Shown: positions 38,431-50,474 of the stretch, piece by piece
Layout of the letters: the number at the start of each line of letters is the position of its first letter
Position numbering within the stretch: position 1 is the first letter of the stretch
Source of the DNA: Eudromia elegans
Lineage: Eukaryota; Chordata; Aves; Tinamiformes; Tinamidae
Reading direction: 5' to 3'
NCBI GenBank assembly: GCA_003342815.1
Contig: PTEX01000138.1
Coordinates: 694,571 to 758,570 of the forward strand
Length of the DNA stretch: 64,000 nt
The notes under the pieces: model-generated
What the model saw: only the letters and a program-made list of their open reading frames with translations
Database searches by the model: none
Told to the model about the DNA's origin: nothing
Translations under genes and position numbers: made by a program

Positions 38431-38802
38431 TGTCATATAGGTACAATCTAATCTCTGCAAGAAAACACCACAATTTGAAAACAGTCGCCAAGATGGACTT
38501 TTTAAAAATGGAAAGAGGAATTGAGGGCTCAAATACAAAGCAGCTCAAACGCAACAAAACACGTGTTGTTCGGGAAGGTCAGTTTGGGGGAAGAAAAGCA
38601 ACTCGGAGGGCAACCAGAAGGCACCACCTGAGTGAAGGGCTCGGAGCGCTCAAGCTCTTTGCTAGTTTTCTTCTCAACTTCTCCTGGCTGTTAACAACTC
38701 TTATTTACTTCCTAGCAACTCAATAACAATAAAACAATAAAACACAACAAAATCCTGCCTCTGGTATTCCAGCAATAAATCAAAAGTATAGGGAGAGGGG
38801 GG

Positions 38803-38822
38803 AAAAAAAAAAAAAAAAAAAA
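38803..38822. repeat. A20 tract
   Basis: Twenty A preceded by GGGAGAGGGGGG. Simple repeat. Confidence 0.85.
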
Positions 38823-41800
38823 GGCAGTGGCCCAGGTGTGTTGCATGGAGCCCAGGTGGGTAGAGATACTCATGTCAGTAATGAAGACACAGCGCCAACA
38901 CCTAACGGCAGCAGTGACACATCCTCTTTCCGAGCCTAAAGAGGAAGCTGCTTAACTCAGCTTCATCAGCCAGGGCAAAACACAACCGCCTCCACAGGAG
39001 GAGCTTTGGCAGAACGTAAAATAATTTCAAGCACCAACTGCAGCTATTCCAAGGGTGGAAGAAAGTAATACTGTCCAAAATAAAATAAGGCTACTGCTAT
39101 AAAAGGTTCCAAGTCACTCTTAGCTTGCAGTTCTAAAACTAATGCACTTGAGAATTAAGCACAGATAACACAGTAATCACAACATGCATTGCAACAGGGT
39201 TTATTTGTTGTTAAATATAATGTGAGCGAGAAGGAAGAGGCAGAAACAGATTTCAAATCCAAAACAAGACTGCTGCTGGAGAGAAAAGAAGCTGCTTCAA
39301 GCCAGCAGTTAGGCCACTGGTGCACAGCAAAACAGAAGGGGATTAAAGACAGTAACATCATCATCCCAGTGCTGGAGAAATGCAAGATGAAACAAACAGC
39401 AGAGAACCAAGATCATCATCCGCAGAGCTAACAAAAGGTGTTTACTGGATTGCGGCATCAGCTCAGCAGGAAACAATTCTTCACCTATAATTACTTATTA
39501 AATCACTTTAATTATCTAACTGAATATTTAAGGAAAAAATACTCAAGCTTCCAGTAAATCATGAAAACGATACATTTTTAGTTGCAGAAAACTTGAACAG
39601 TTTATGTCCTGAATAGGACATAAATAGAGCAGGACAGAAGAACAGATAGAAAGAGCCCTACTTTCAGCTTGTTTTATTCTCAAGTGGTCCATTTGTTACA
39701 GAACTCCAGAGCCCAAGCTCCTGGTCTACCTAGCCTGACTTCTGAAGAGGTCCAAAAGGACTCATTTGCTACAGGCCCTAACAGTCCCATAAAGCGCTGG
39801 CTTGACGTAACTGAAAGACCCTAGATCCAGAGCCTCAGTTCAGGAGGTGCCAGCAACATCACCACAGGGGTGTTGGGTATCTACAAGAGACAAACACCTG
39901 GATGAAGAACAACCAACTCCAGAAATACACAAAACTTAGAGTCTTTTCATGAGATGCCCCTCACACAGAGTCCTGATTCTGTAGGAGATAAGTCTGAAAC
40001 CTTTGGCTATGAAAGGAGTGACCACACAAGAAAGCCAACTGCAACGCTACCATTTCTAGGGGCACTTCAACAGAGCCCGTCCTAGAAAGCCACTAATCAG
40101 AAAAGAGACTTCACGAAATATTATCTGAAAACCAGAAATACAAATCCTGGATTTTAGTATTCAAATTGAACAAAGTCTATGTTATAAGATAAACAAGATT
40201 TAATACACTGCCCTGGAAAGTTAAAAAAAGACTCCCCCCCTCTCAAGTCCCATTCCCCTCTCATCCAAAAAACCTTAGAAGTCTTGGAGCGGACACTTCA
40301 AAAAGCACAGACACGCACACCCCTATAGGAACACAGGCTGCAGCTACATATACTCCTTACTGAAAGAGGTTGCTGCAACACATACTATATAGAAATACCC
40401 ACACTAAGCTGCTCAGCCTCGCTGCAAGGCAAAAGCCCACGGCCCTCCTCGCTCCTGCTTCCAACTGCCTGCAGCTTACGTAGCACAGGGGACCTGCAAG
40501 AAAATGGTTGCATGAAGCTTCTAATCCTGCAGGAAACAAGTCCGACATCTCTTTACCTTCCTCTAAAAACAGCACTGGGAAAGCTTGAACTCTACATGAA
40601 TGACTGAAGTAACACACTCCTTCAGTGTATATTTTCATCAAGTTTTGTATTTAATTTACACATATGGTTGTTCCATTCCTGATACAGCTGGAATGCATTT
40701 TAAAAAACAAGGGCACAGATTACTTCTCGGGCTCTCAGCAAGTACACCAAATTATTCATTTTTACATCGCATGTGCAGAAGGGCCTCTGCGCTGGCTATC
40801 ACAGGAAGATCTGGATACAGCACGCAGCAGTGAAGAGAGCTGAAACTCATTTTCCAGATGGAACCACTTTCCAGGTAATTGTTTGTTGTAAATTTGACAA
40901 CACCTCCAAATATTATGTTAAGAAATTAAGGAATAAAAATGAGGGATTTCAAGGTGGAATTTTTCACTGCCCTGGTGACTAGGTACATCTGCCCACCTCT
41001 GACAACACCACTAATTTATTTTTTGTGTGCTTGTACAGCATCCAATATTGACGGTGCTTTTAAAGCCCAATCATGCTTTAAAAACAATATTAATATAATC
41101 ATTTCCACAAAGAGATACTAGCAAGCTGAATAAAATGACCTAGTCATTTTTGATGCTTGAAATCAAACTCCCACCGGAGACACTGATGGCTCAGAGAGCA
41201 CAACCACCCACAGTCAGAGCATTAGAGACCCAAACTCGTTGCAAGGGGTGTTCAAGCCAGCAAGCAGAATCACTGTGGGTCTAGGCCTGGGTTAAAAATA
41301 AGCACATCCCAACAGGCAGTGACTTCCCTCTCCACTCAAATGACCCCAAAATCCACTTAAAAGCAAGATTAAAGCACATGCTTTACCTTAATACAAACAC
41401 TTGGTTAAGGACTGGAACTGTTCTGACCAGCTTGCCTCTCTCGATGAGCCCAGGCTGCAAACTGCACTTAGGAACTCACACTGCGGTAAAAAGCTAAAGG
41501 AAAGCAAATAATGGGGATTCCTGAGCAACAAGTCTATCCTTGCCAGGACAGCCTGGGTTAGGGGGTCTCAAGCACAAGCAAAGCAAGGCAAGCTGCGCTG
41601 TGACAAACACAGGACCACTCTGACACAGCCCATAGTGCCACTATGTGGTCAGAAGACCACAGGTGAGGAAGGACACTGCCTTTCCTTCGCTCATCCGATT
41701 GTCTTGGGGAAGGGTCTCGAGTATTTTGCTGCCTGTGTGAAACTTGGCATTTTTAGTTAGTACTTCTGTTTAGTCTTTCATTTTAAAGTTTTCTCAAGTT

Positions 41801-42719
41801 TTGTAGGAGAGTCAAAGCTCTCAAGCGCATTCTGGGAGCCCTCATCAGAAAGGGAACAGCTAGACCTCAAATTAAACCAAGTTATTTATTAAATGTTACT
41901 CCTTCCTCTTTAATGCACATCACAATCTAATATATGCTCTAACAGTTTTTGGAAAGCTTGACTAAAATTTGTTCCCAATGCATTTTCCTTGGTTTGTATG
42001 CATCTGTTTCCATAATACACATACATTTAATGCACATCATGGTTTTGTTTGTAGAATAAGACATCTTTACTTAAACTGTTAATATGCATGACACTACGTA
42101 GTTCACAAAAGATGAACAACTTAGCTACCACCAATTGTATTTACTTGCCAAAATGAGGAGAACAGAAGCAGGTCTCTTTTATAAAAAAAGAGAATACAGA
42201 ACAAACCACTCCAGAGTACTTTCACTCTGAAACCTCACATGGCATAATATTATTTACTGAGCAATGTGCAGAGAAATAGCGCAGTGATGATACTCTGCGG
42301 TGCTGTCCACAAGTCCCAGCAGGACCGATGGAGGAAAGCACAGGAACATGGGAAGCTCTACCCAGACAGCAGCATCGCAGCTCCCAAGCGTGCTGAGGGC
42401 CTGTGACATCCCATGGACTTGCAGGTGGCCTTCTGAGGCAAAGCCAGGACAGTAGAGAGGACCTTCTATCTCTGTGGAGGAGGACACAGAATATGGGAAG
42501 AGAGAAGTTTGGCTAGGGGTTCCACTCAGATTCTCACATTCAACAGAAACCAGGTGATCTAATTGAGCAATGACATAAATGGGGAAAAAGCTTTGTGTTA
42601 ATGCTTTTGTACCTCGCACAATAGCTATACTGTACAATTCTCATGGCGCTGCTAAATTGCACTGTGAGGAGAAAAAAAGTCCCCGAAAGCCACACGGACT
42701 AGTTGTTAAAATTTTGACC

Positions 42720-42910
42720 AAGCCCAGCGCCGTCCCTGCCGCTGCGCGGGAAGCCCAGGGCAGCGCAGCACTGCCGTCCCGCTCCACCGCGCGCTTCCCA
42801 GCGGCGGGAGCCGCGTCCCCACGAGCGCACACGGCACCGCGCTTCACCAGGTCAGCGCCTAACGAGCGTCGGCAACGAAGGCGAGCCGCGCTCTGCGCAA
42901 CTTCTCTCTG
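42720..42910. other. CpG-rich intronic patch
   Basis: About 190 bp with many CpG (GCTGCGCGGG, CACCGCGCGC, GAGCCGCG words) between AT-rich flanks. It lies about 0.9 kb to the left of the strongest enhancer-like block. A 162-codon open frame spans it, but has no recognisable product. Confidence 0.42.
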
Positions 42911-43779
42911 CCGGGAATACCTGGTTGGTTACAAACACGAGCGCTCCTCAGGGATTCCTATTACAGGAATATCAAAACTGAAACAATCAAAACTAAAATT
43001 AAATAATTCTGCAATTCTTTTTTTTGTTTATATTTTAGTTTATGCTACCACAATTCGTTTGGTTTAAACTTGGACTGTCACTTAAACTAATATTTAATGA
43101 ATAAACAACATTTTCTCATTTAAAAAACAAAATGCTATTTTCAATCTTACATTTTAACCAAAATCTGAACAAATCTTTTTTTATCTTGCATTTTAACATT
43201 ACTGGCACCACATTTTTGTAACAAAAAAATGGTAATGTTGACCTCTATTTTATTAGCCTACAATTTGCTCACCACTGTTTTCTTAAGCTATATGAATGGC
43301 TTATGTACATTGACAACAGCCCACAGATGGTTATGATTACATTTAACGGGACAACGTGCTCATTGAAAACTTTCACAGATGCTTACCTAACGGGATGTCA
43401 CATTAAATCTGGTATTGTCAGATAAAATAGCTCTATCCTAATTACACTGTATTAAAGAAGCCATTTGAAAATGGTGTTTGCAACTCTAACGCAGTTATTG
43501 ACAGATCCCTGTGCTAGCATTTCTGCCAGAGCGCGTTTTTAAACAAGCGCAGATACTGCAGCGCGTTCTCCTGCCAAAGACGTCCTTGAATATACAGAGC
43601 TGTCAACATCTCGGAGATAGATGCCCCTAACTGCCCACCTCTGGTAAACGTCAGAATTCGATTCGAGTACTTCTTGCTTCCTCTCTTAATGCTTAATGAC
43701 TAATTCCTTAGAGATATCCTTAAAAGCCCTAAAATGTTGTCCTTGGGTAGAAACTTTCACTCAGCAATCAATCGGGAGC

Positions 43780-44560
43780 AAATTAGAAGATTGTGTTGAA
43801 ATGTACTGCACTGTTTAAGCTAACAAATGAATGAAGAAAGGGAGTATATCGGAACATATGCCACTACACTGAAGTTGCTAAAAGGGTCTGTTGGAAGAAT
43901 ATTTGGTTTCCAGTGAAGCTAATATGCTATAAGAAGGGACAGTGATGAAAGAATACCAAGTCATATGGAAATCCAAATATAGTGACAGACACAATTATTT
44001 TACTAATTGCTAATGAATACAGTCAAGTGGCTTCAAAAAGCAAAACTTTGCTTGGACTACTTCAGGTTTTGACCTCTGCGTGAGCAAATGCATTTCAAAC
44101 TGAAGCCCACCAAAATTGATTAACGGCGCCAGCCAAGGCCAGCGTGTAGTTGAAGCTTTTTTCCATCTATCACATGGCCCCAAGGATAGTTAAATGAACC
44201 TTAAAATGGCTACAAACAGCTCAATGACTACACGGACTCCTGCCAATTAGAAATAATTAGGCAGTCATTTTGGTGGTAAGTCTTTTTAAGTGCATACATA
44301 ATGATGCAATGATGCTTATTAGCGATCTCATATCAGCTATGCTCAAACAGCCTGGAATAATTATGCAACTATCACAAAGCCTTGCACATCTCTGTACTTC
44401 ACCTTAATGCATTTAAAAATCCACTTCATTACCTCCAGTAATTAATCCTCCATTAATTGCAGGAAAAGCCCAGTTTACCGTGCTTCGTTTCTAATTATCT
44501 TATAAATAGTTATGGTTCTAATTAATGTGTTCATTAAGCTGAATATCTTTCTCAAAGCCA
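43780..44560. promoter_or_regulatory. Enhancer-like AT-rich non-coding block
   Basis: About 780 bp without repeats, CpG clusters or convincing frames, and dense in homeodomain cores. Examples are CAATTAG near 44244, AATAATTAG near 44252, GTAATTAATCC near 44438, CATTAATTG near 44451, CTAATTATC near 44491 and CTAATTAATG near 44518. Several spaced motifs alternate with GC-containing unique words, as in deeply conserved vertebrate enhancers. Conservation cannot be measured here. Similar AT-rich texture continues on both sides, from about 43.2 to 44.8 kb. Confidence 0.4.
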
Positions 44561-44979
44561 TGCTCAGAGCAAAGGTTCTGCTTTTGAGAGAAAAAGCCTA
44601 ACTAGCCATAAGGTGAGGCCATTCTGGTTGTATTTGCTTTTATTTTAGTATATTCAACCTCCTAATTGGCATTTAAAATCTAATTTGGAAGAACTTCAAG
44701 AAGACTATATAGGAGAAAAATAGGAAAAGGATTTTTTTAACCCAGTCTCCAATCAAGATGCTTAGAGCTTTAACAGGAAAACTTTTAGCATATCTTTTTG
44801 ATATAGACTGGTAACAGATTTTCAGTGCTATCCTGCAGATTAATTTAAATTCTCTTAAGATTTAGCTTACCCCTGCATATTTTAATTTAAAAGCATAACT
44901 GAAGAAGAAAAAACACAGTAAATATCAGATACACACACTACTGCCCTTCCCATCATTTCTATGGCTAATGCAAAATTAC

Positions 44980-45010
<31 letters not shown>

Positions 45011-45029
45011 ACACACACACCCCCACACC
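44980..45029. repeat. A29 followed by CA/C-rich microsatellite
   Basis: Twenty-nine consecutive A (44980-45008), then CCACACACACACCCCCACACC. Compound simple repeat. Confidence 0.85.
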
Positions 45030-45545
45030 TATTCGAGGTGGGCCTTATCCAATTCTTTAAAATCAGTGAGACTTTTTTCTATTTGCCTCCTTAAGAGCTA
45101 ATCTGACCCTATGAAATTCCCCCCCTTCCTTTTTTTCCCCATCTAAATTCTACTGAAAAATATCTTATAAAAAAAATTTATGGATAAGAAAACTCCATAT
45201 TGAAAGCACCCATTTCACTGTACTTTGAGGTACATATATATGAATTTGCAGGAAAATAGAAGGTTAAAGATTAAAAAAGTACAAAAATAGAAACATAATA
45301 CATGATTATCGTTAGTTATATTAAGATTTAGATACTGAAGGAATCCACTTCCTATTCCAAAGTTTAAAAACTTCTAGGAATATAAGTTATGTTTAAAAAC
45401 ATCTCCCTGCAATTCTACTCTTCAAACCAAAAAGAACTTGTGACACTTTCCCTTATGTGATCACACATTTAACACAAATAAAGTGGTTACATTTTGCTCA
45501 GGTAATTACTTTACCACTAAGACAAAGGTCCTCTATATCCATCTG

Positions 45546-45580
45546 TATATATATATGTATGTATGTATCTATACACACAC
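45546..45580. repeat. TA/TGTA/CA microsatellite
   Basis: Runs of TATATA, then TATG repeats, then ATACACACAC. Compound simple repeat; a related ATATGTATATGTATATG stretch lies at about 45737-45753. Confidence 0.75.
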
Positions 45581-46224
45581 AAAATTGTACTTTTTTTCCC
45601 CCAAAAAAATCTTTCTTCCTATAACATTACAAATATGGAATCACTGAAGACAAACGCAGAGTCACCATTGACTTTGGCAAGGCAAAATTTTTATTCCAGT
45701 AACCCTATGTTTGGGCCAGATGAAGCATCATCATTCATATGTATATGTATATGCATCTCCTTGCTCAGGCGTTTCAGTTAGACAGTGTCTTGCCTGAGCA
45801 CCTGACAACCAGGGTTACTGTAGAGATAGATACTGTGGAAAAAGGAGAAAGCCCCTACGAAGCATTAAGTACCCCTCGGGCAGAGCACGAGGGGAGCAGC
45901 AGCAGCAGATTTACAGTGCCCCAAGCAGCCATCCCCACAGCCACCCCCTCTTTCAGGTCTATTGCAGATAAAGATTTTCTTTGCAGACAAAATCTGGCAG
46001 ATCAGTCGTAATTCCCTGAGCAGCACCCAGGGAATCACGCTGCTGCTGCTCGGTGCAACGGAACACTGCATCTTGATTAAACAGAGGAGACAGATGAAGG
46101 ATTAATTTAGCACTGATTGGAAAAAGACAATCTACGCGTGTGAGGAAGCTAGCTCAGAATGTAGCAGTCCATTCAAAATCCTGATCATAATTTGCTAAAA
46201 TCTAATCACATCATCAAATTAGCA

Positions 46225-46335
46225 AGCCCCTGCGGAAGGCACCCGTCCCGCGGAGGCCGGGGCCGCGGCACGAGCTGGGCTTCAGCACGGCTCGCCCCAA
46301 CGCCAGCGGAGCAGGGCAGGAGAGCGGGAACGCAC
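46225..46335. other. CpG-rich intronic patch
   Basis: About 110 bp with CCCGCGGAGGCCGGGGCCGCGG-type composition inside AT-rich intron. No coding content or promoter elements seen. Confidence 0.35.
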
Positions 46336-47244
46336 GGTAATAAAACGTCCCTTAGAGCAACTTTCCTTGCCATTTTTCACACTGCATACAGATGACAAAA
46401 CTATCTCGCTTCTTCCCCAAGTCTCTAAATCAAATATACCTCTTTTTTTCTGATGACTGATGCCTTTGGGGGCTCAAGCAGTGATATCGCAGCTGCAGTA
46501 TTCTGTCAACTTCATTCTTCTCCCCATAATTTGGGGAGGAAGCAATAAAGTTCAGCAGCCTGCAGCTTTATGAACTCGTATCAAAGTTCTCCAAATTTTT
46601 AGAGAAGACAAACTGAATGAGGACTCACCAAGTTTACTGTTTAAAAACAATAGGAGACATACCTAATAAGTACAGGCTTATATCTTAAAGGAGAACTAGT
46701 GGATGCCTTTTAGTAGAAGGTTCTTTTTGGGGAGGAAGATGTTTTACTACTTTGAATTCAGGCTCAGCAAGACCAACAATGGGTGCCACCAGCACGGACA
46801 GAGCTCTGGATGAACCCCCTCCAAGCACCGGTGACAAGTGTCTCTGCTTCCTAGGCGGATGTGCTCACAAACCTTGTCCTAGCTCAGTCTGTGAAATGTG
46901 CCACGTTTCATAAACATAAATGGTGAACTGGCTTAAATATTCCAAGATGTGCATTATAGAAATTAAGGTCCATGTTGAATCAACATCTCTGCCACTTTTA
47001 ATCATTCAATTCCTCTTTTAGAAGCCCCCAGGGATGGTTAAAAGCCTGTGTCTCGTGAGCATGTTGCACTGCAATACAATACCACACCGTGCTGCTGCCT
47101 TCTGTTGCAGAAGCAATACTGCACTGGCAGAGACCTCTGTCTCTGCCTCCCTCTTCACAAGGCATACCATAAACATGGAGATCCATGCCACGACTATACA
47201 AATCACTGCTGTGGAATACAGCAAGTAAACTTTAATTTCCTTCC

Positions 47245-47267
47245 AAAAAAAAAAAAAAAAAAAAAAA

Positions 47268-47302
<35 letters not shown>

Positions 47303-47317
47303 AAAGAAAAATAAAAG
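47245..47317. repeat. Long A-rich tract (about 73 bp)
   Basis: A near-pure A tract with a T at 47269, then GAAAAGAAAAATAAAA. It is the longest homopolymer-like run in the window. It may be the tail of an old retroposed transcript on the plus strand, since TTTAATTTCCTTCC precedes it, or a plain A-run expansion. No parent gene recognised and no clear target duplication seen. Confidence 0.7.
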
Positions 47318-48043
47318 GGCAGGTTTTCAAGGCTGTATTCTCTCATTATATTGGGAAAAAAAAAATTCTTTTATTTATCTTTACTTATCCTCTCTGCTAT
47401 ATGTCAATAAATTAATCAGAAACTTAGGGATTTCAATAATTTCCATTGCTTACAAGCCTGCTTGGAAAGAGGCCGCCCTTCTCGCCTGGCTCCCGCTGCC
47501 CCTGCACAGACACAATGCCCACGAGCACAGACACGCTCAGGTCTAATGGGAGCACTCCCACGTGTGCACCTATGTGCCACGTGCCTGGTAATTTCACAGA
47601 GGAGGAGAACAAGAGCTTCAAATAAAATAACAAAAAAATAAGAGGGAAAAAAAAATCTGCTTTTTGCCTCTGACCTCAATTGTTCCTTGCAGAAAATTGT
47701 ATATTTTACCAGTGTTAAACTTTCCAAACTTTCTTACTGTTGAAGAAATTCAAAATAGCTTTTAATGTTCCTTTTTATTATGCTCTTAACTAGCTTGTCT
47801 GTACAGACAAAAAAGGTAGATTTGAAACTACAGAATTGTGAATCTAGGATACTTCATAGTTATTACCTCCTTGAACTCAAATTTTAGAAATCGCTGCTCT
47901 CAAAAGCAGATTCAAAGGGGAATCTAAGTTCTACTCCAGCCATACCTGAAATTACACATTTCTTAGGGACACTGTTTCAGCAGCCACAGAAGACTATAAA
48001 GCCTGTTAAAATACCTTTTTATTTTCAGGAGACAAATATGTAC

Positions 48044-48077
48044 ACTAGATAATATTATATACTAGCTAATATTATAG
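48044..48077. repeat. 17 bp tandem duplication, two copies
   Basis: ACTAGATAATATTATAT is followed directly by ACTAGCTAATATTATAG, with two mismatches. Confidence 0.8.
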
Positions 48078-48539
48078 TTTTACTTGCTTCCATGCATACT
48101 TAGAAACCAGATCTCCCTGTTCAAAGCACTTCCCATTTTGCATTGTTCATTAGAATTTGTTTCAATAATTACATGTTCATTAGACAAGCTACATTAAACA
48201 AGATAAATAGTACAAAAACAAACCTTTTTCCCCCATGTTAAACCAGCTATACATGCTGGCTTCCTCGCTCTGACTGTCCCAGGTCTGGATTAAAGACAGA
48301 CTGTCTCAGATAAAAGCAGAGCTGCAAGTTAAGGAAACAATAAAATGAAATCATTAAGAAAAATCTTCAAAAGCAGCTTCAGAAAACCCTTTTAATTGAA
48401 ATCATCTGGTTAAAAAAAAAATTTATTTTGACTTTTTTTTTTGACACCAAGAGGGCCCTTCCATCTAAACTACTGTTTTCAGCGTCCTGCAGCACCAGGA
48501 AAAGCACACACTGATTCTTTACACAAAAAAAGAACCGAA

Positions 48540-48780
48540 ATCTCCGCGCGCAGCCCGGCAGCAGCCAAAGCTGCTGAGCAGCAGGGCTGCAGCAACCCCA
48601 GCCGGCTCCCGCTTACAAAGCGGCACTTTGGTACCTGGTCTTATCCCTGCTCTGCAGCTTACAGAATGCACATAGTGGGAAAGCCGGAGCAGCCTTCGCT
48701 AACCGAACCTCCCTGCTGTGTTTGGCGAGGTGGCTTCCCGACGGACGAGCACGCCGAACCCCTCGACGCAGCTGGGAGCT
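48540..48780. other. Moderately CpG-rich patch, the last one toward the right
   Basis: Raised GC with scattered CpG (CCGCGCGCAGCCCGG near 48544, CCCGACGGACGAGCACGCCG near 48737). To the right of this, up to 64 kb, I see no comparable CpG cluster. Confidence 0.28.
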
Positions 48781-50454
48781 CATGCATGGGTCTGCAGGGA
48801 GACAGGACACGTGCTGCAGGATGAAGGGACACGCAGAAAAGCACTGCCACAGCCTCAGCTTAAATCAGCCTCACCTGGCCCCAAGCTCACCCTCAAGCCA
48901 CACTTTCATTGTAATCAAAACAAAAAGGATCCACCTGCCTCTCCACATCTTAAAGAACAACCGATTTGTACAGGACACAATGGGTTTGCCTGGCAGTGCT
49001 CGGGATTTGTACGTGAAGGAGCACGGGGGTCTCTTGAAAAGAGCAGCGCTGGAAGGTGGCACCTCCTGCTGCCCACCACACCATCCACCCTTGCTGATGG
49101 GCACCATCTTACCTGGCAGCAAATCCGTTTCTCCCAGGATAATTAATCTCAAATCTGGCCACTGAGCCCTGATCTGCAGTGCTCGGTTAGATGCAAAATA
49201 GCCTTGTCATAACTGTCCCTCGTGGAGCTAGAACAAACCCACCCAAGAGTAATGGACAAGCACGAGGACAGACAGCAGCAAGCAAGCTATTAACCTCATA
49301 CTAAAACTATCAAGAGGAACCCATCGTTACACCCCTCATGCAGAGGGGATGCGTCCCCCTCAACTGGGGCACACACCTTCAGCAAGCTGACATAGGTACT
49401 CGCAAAAGTAAAGATACTAAATTCAGAAAGATTTCTTGGATACTGAGGGTTGATAGCTACTTTTAGTCCATTACAGCACAACAGCTAGTTTGGCAAATAT
49501 TTTTGTCATTCGGATAAGTTCTAAAAAGCAGCAAAACACTTTCAGCAGAAACACATTTTTCACTCAAATTTTTAAACCAGGCATTCTTATATGTTATTAG
49601 CATTAGAAAGACGAAATCAATAGTAAAATTTTTGTACTTAATTCTACAGTTTTAAACCATATGTTTGGGAAATTCTAGTCAAACACATGAAACTTCATTT
49701 CAGACATTAACCAGTGTTACCTAACACTGGAAATGGCAGCATTTCACTATATCACATCACAATTATCTCATTATATTACCAATGAATCTTTAAGACATCT
49801 GCTATATGTTGATTTGTGTACCTACCTCCAGAAACAGAATCTATTATTTTTACCCCAGAGATAGTATTTCATGGCCAGAGCTTTTGTAATTGAGAAGGTT
49901 TCCTTTACTGTTTCTATATACGTTAAAAACAAAAAAAATCAAGGAGCCAATTGTCCACTAAAGGAAATCAAATCTTCTTCAGTACCTTTTCCCCAAACAG
50001 AAAACTTAACCATACTCTTCCCCGCAGAAGAAACTCCAGTCCGCAAGCAACCCCCTTTTTACAATGTATTTTAAGTATAGCTTCTTTTGTGTACATTCAT
50101 ATATAAAAATGTATATAAACACCTGGATTGCTTTAAAAAACGGTTTCGTGTAATTAAACTCAGTACTTGTGGCTAAATGAAAGATGTGAATTCACTAACT
50201 GCTTTTTTTTTTAAGAAACGCTTTTTTTATAGCGGTGAAAGGAATCAAAGCAACCGTCTCTAGCAGCTCTCTGGCCTTATTGATAACTTGAGAGCCCTTG
50301 GCGTTGCCTTATGAAGTTTAATTTCCCAAAGCAGTCAATTAGATCTTGGTAACATGCTGCTGGGTGGTTATTGCTCTAGGATATCACAAATGCTACTGCT
50401 TCCCTCCTCTATTTTTTCCACTAAATTCCTGTGGAGAAGTTTTTAAAGTTGTTT

Positions 50455-50474
50455 AAAAAAAAAAAAAAAAAAAA
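50455..50474. repeat. A20 tract
   Basis: Twenty consecutive A. Simple repeat. Confidence 0.85.

Noticed and set aside
42579-43067. 162-codon plus-strand frame
   Set aside because: Crosses a CpG patch then an AT-rich tract, with a change in composition midway. No recognised domain.
47018-47224. 68-codon minus-strand frame with a hydrophobic, membrane-like stretch
   Set aside because: Short, unrecognised and matched by plus-strand frames of similar size. Membrane-like stretches are common in random frames.
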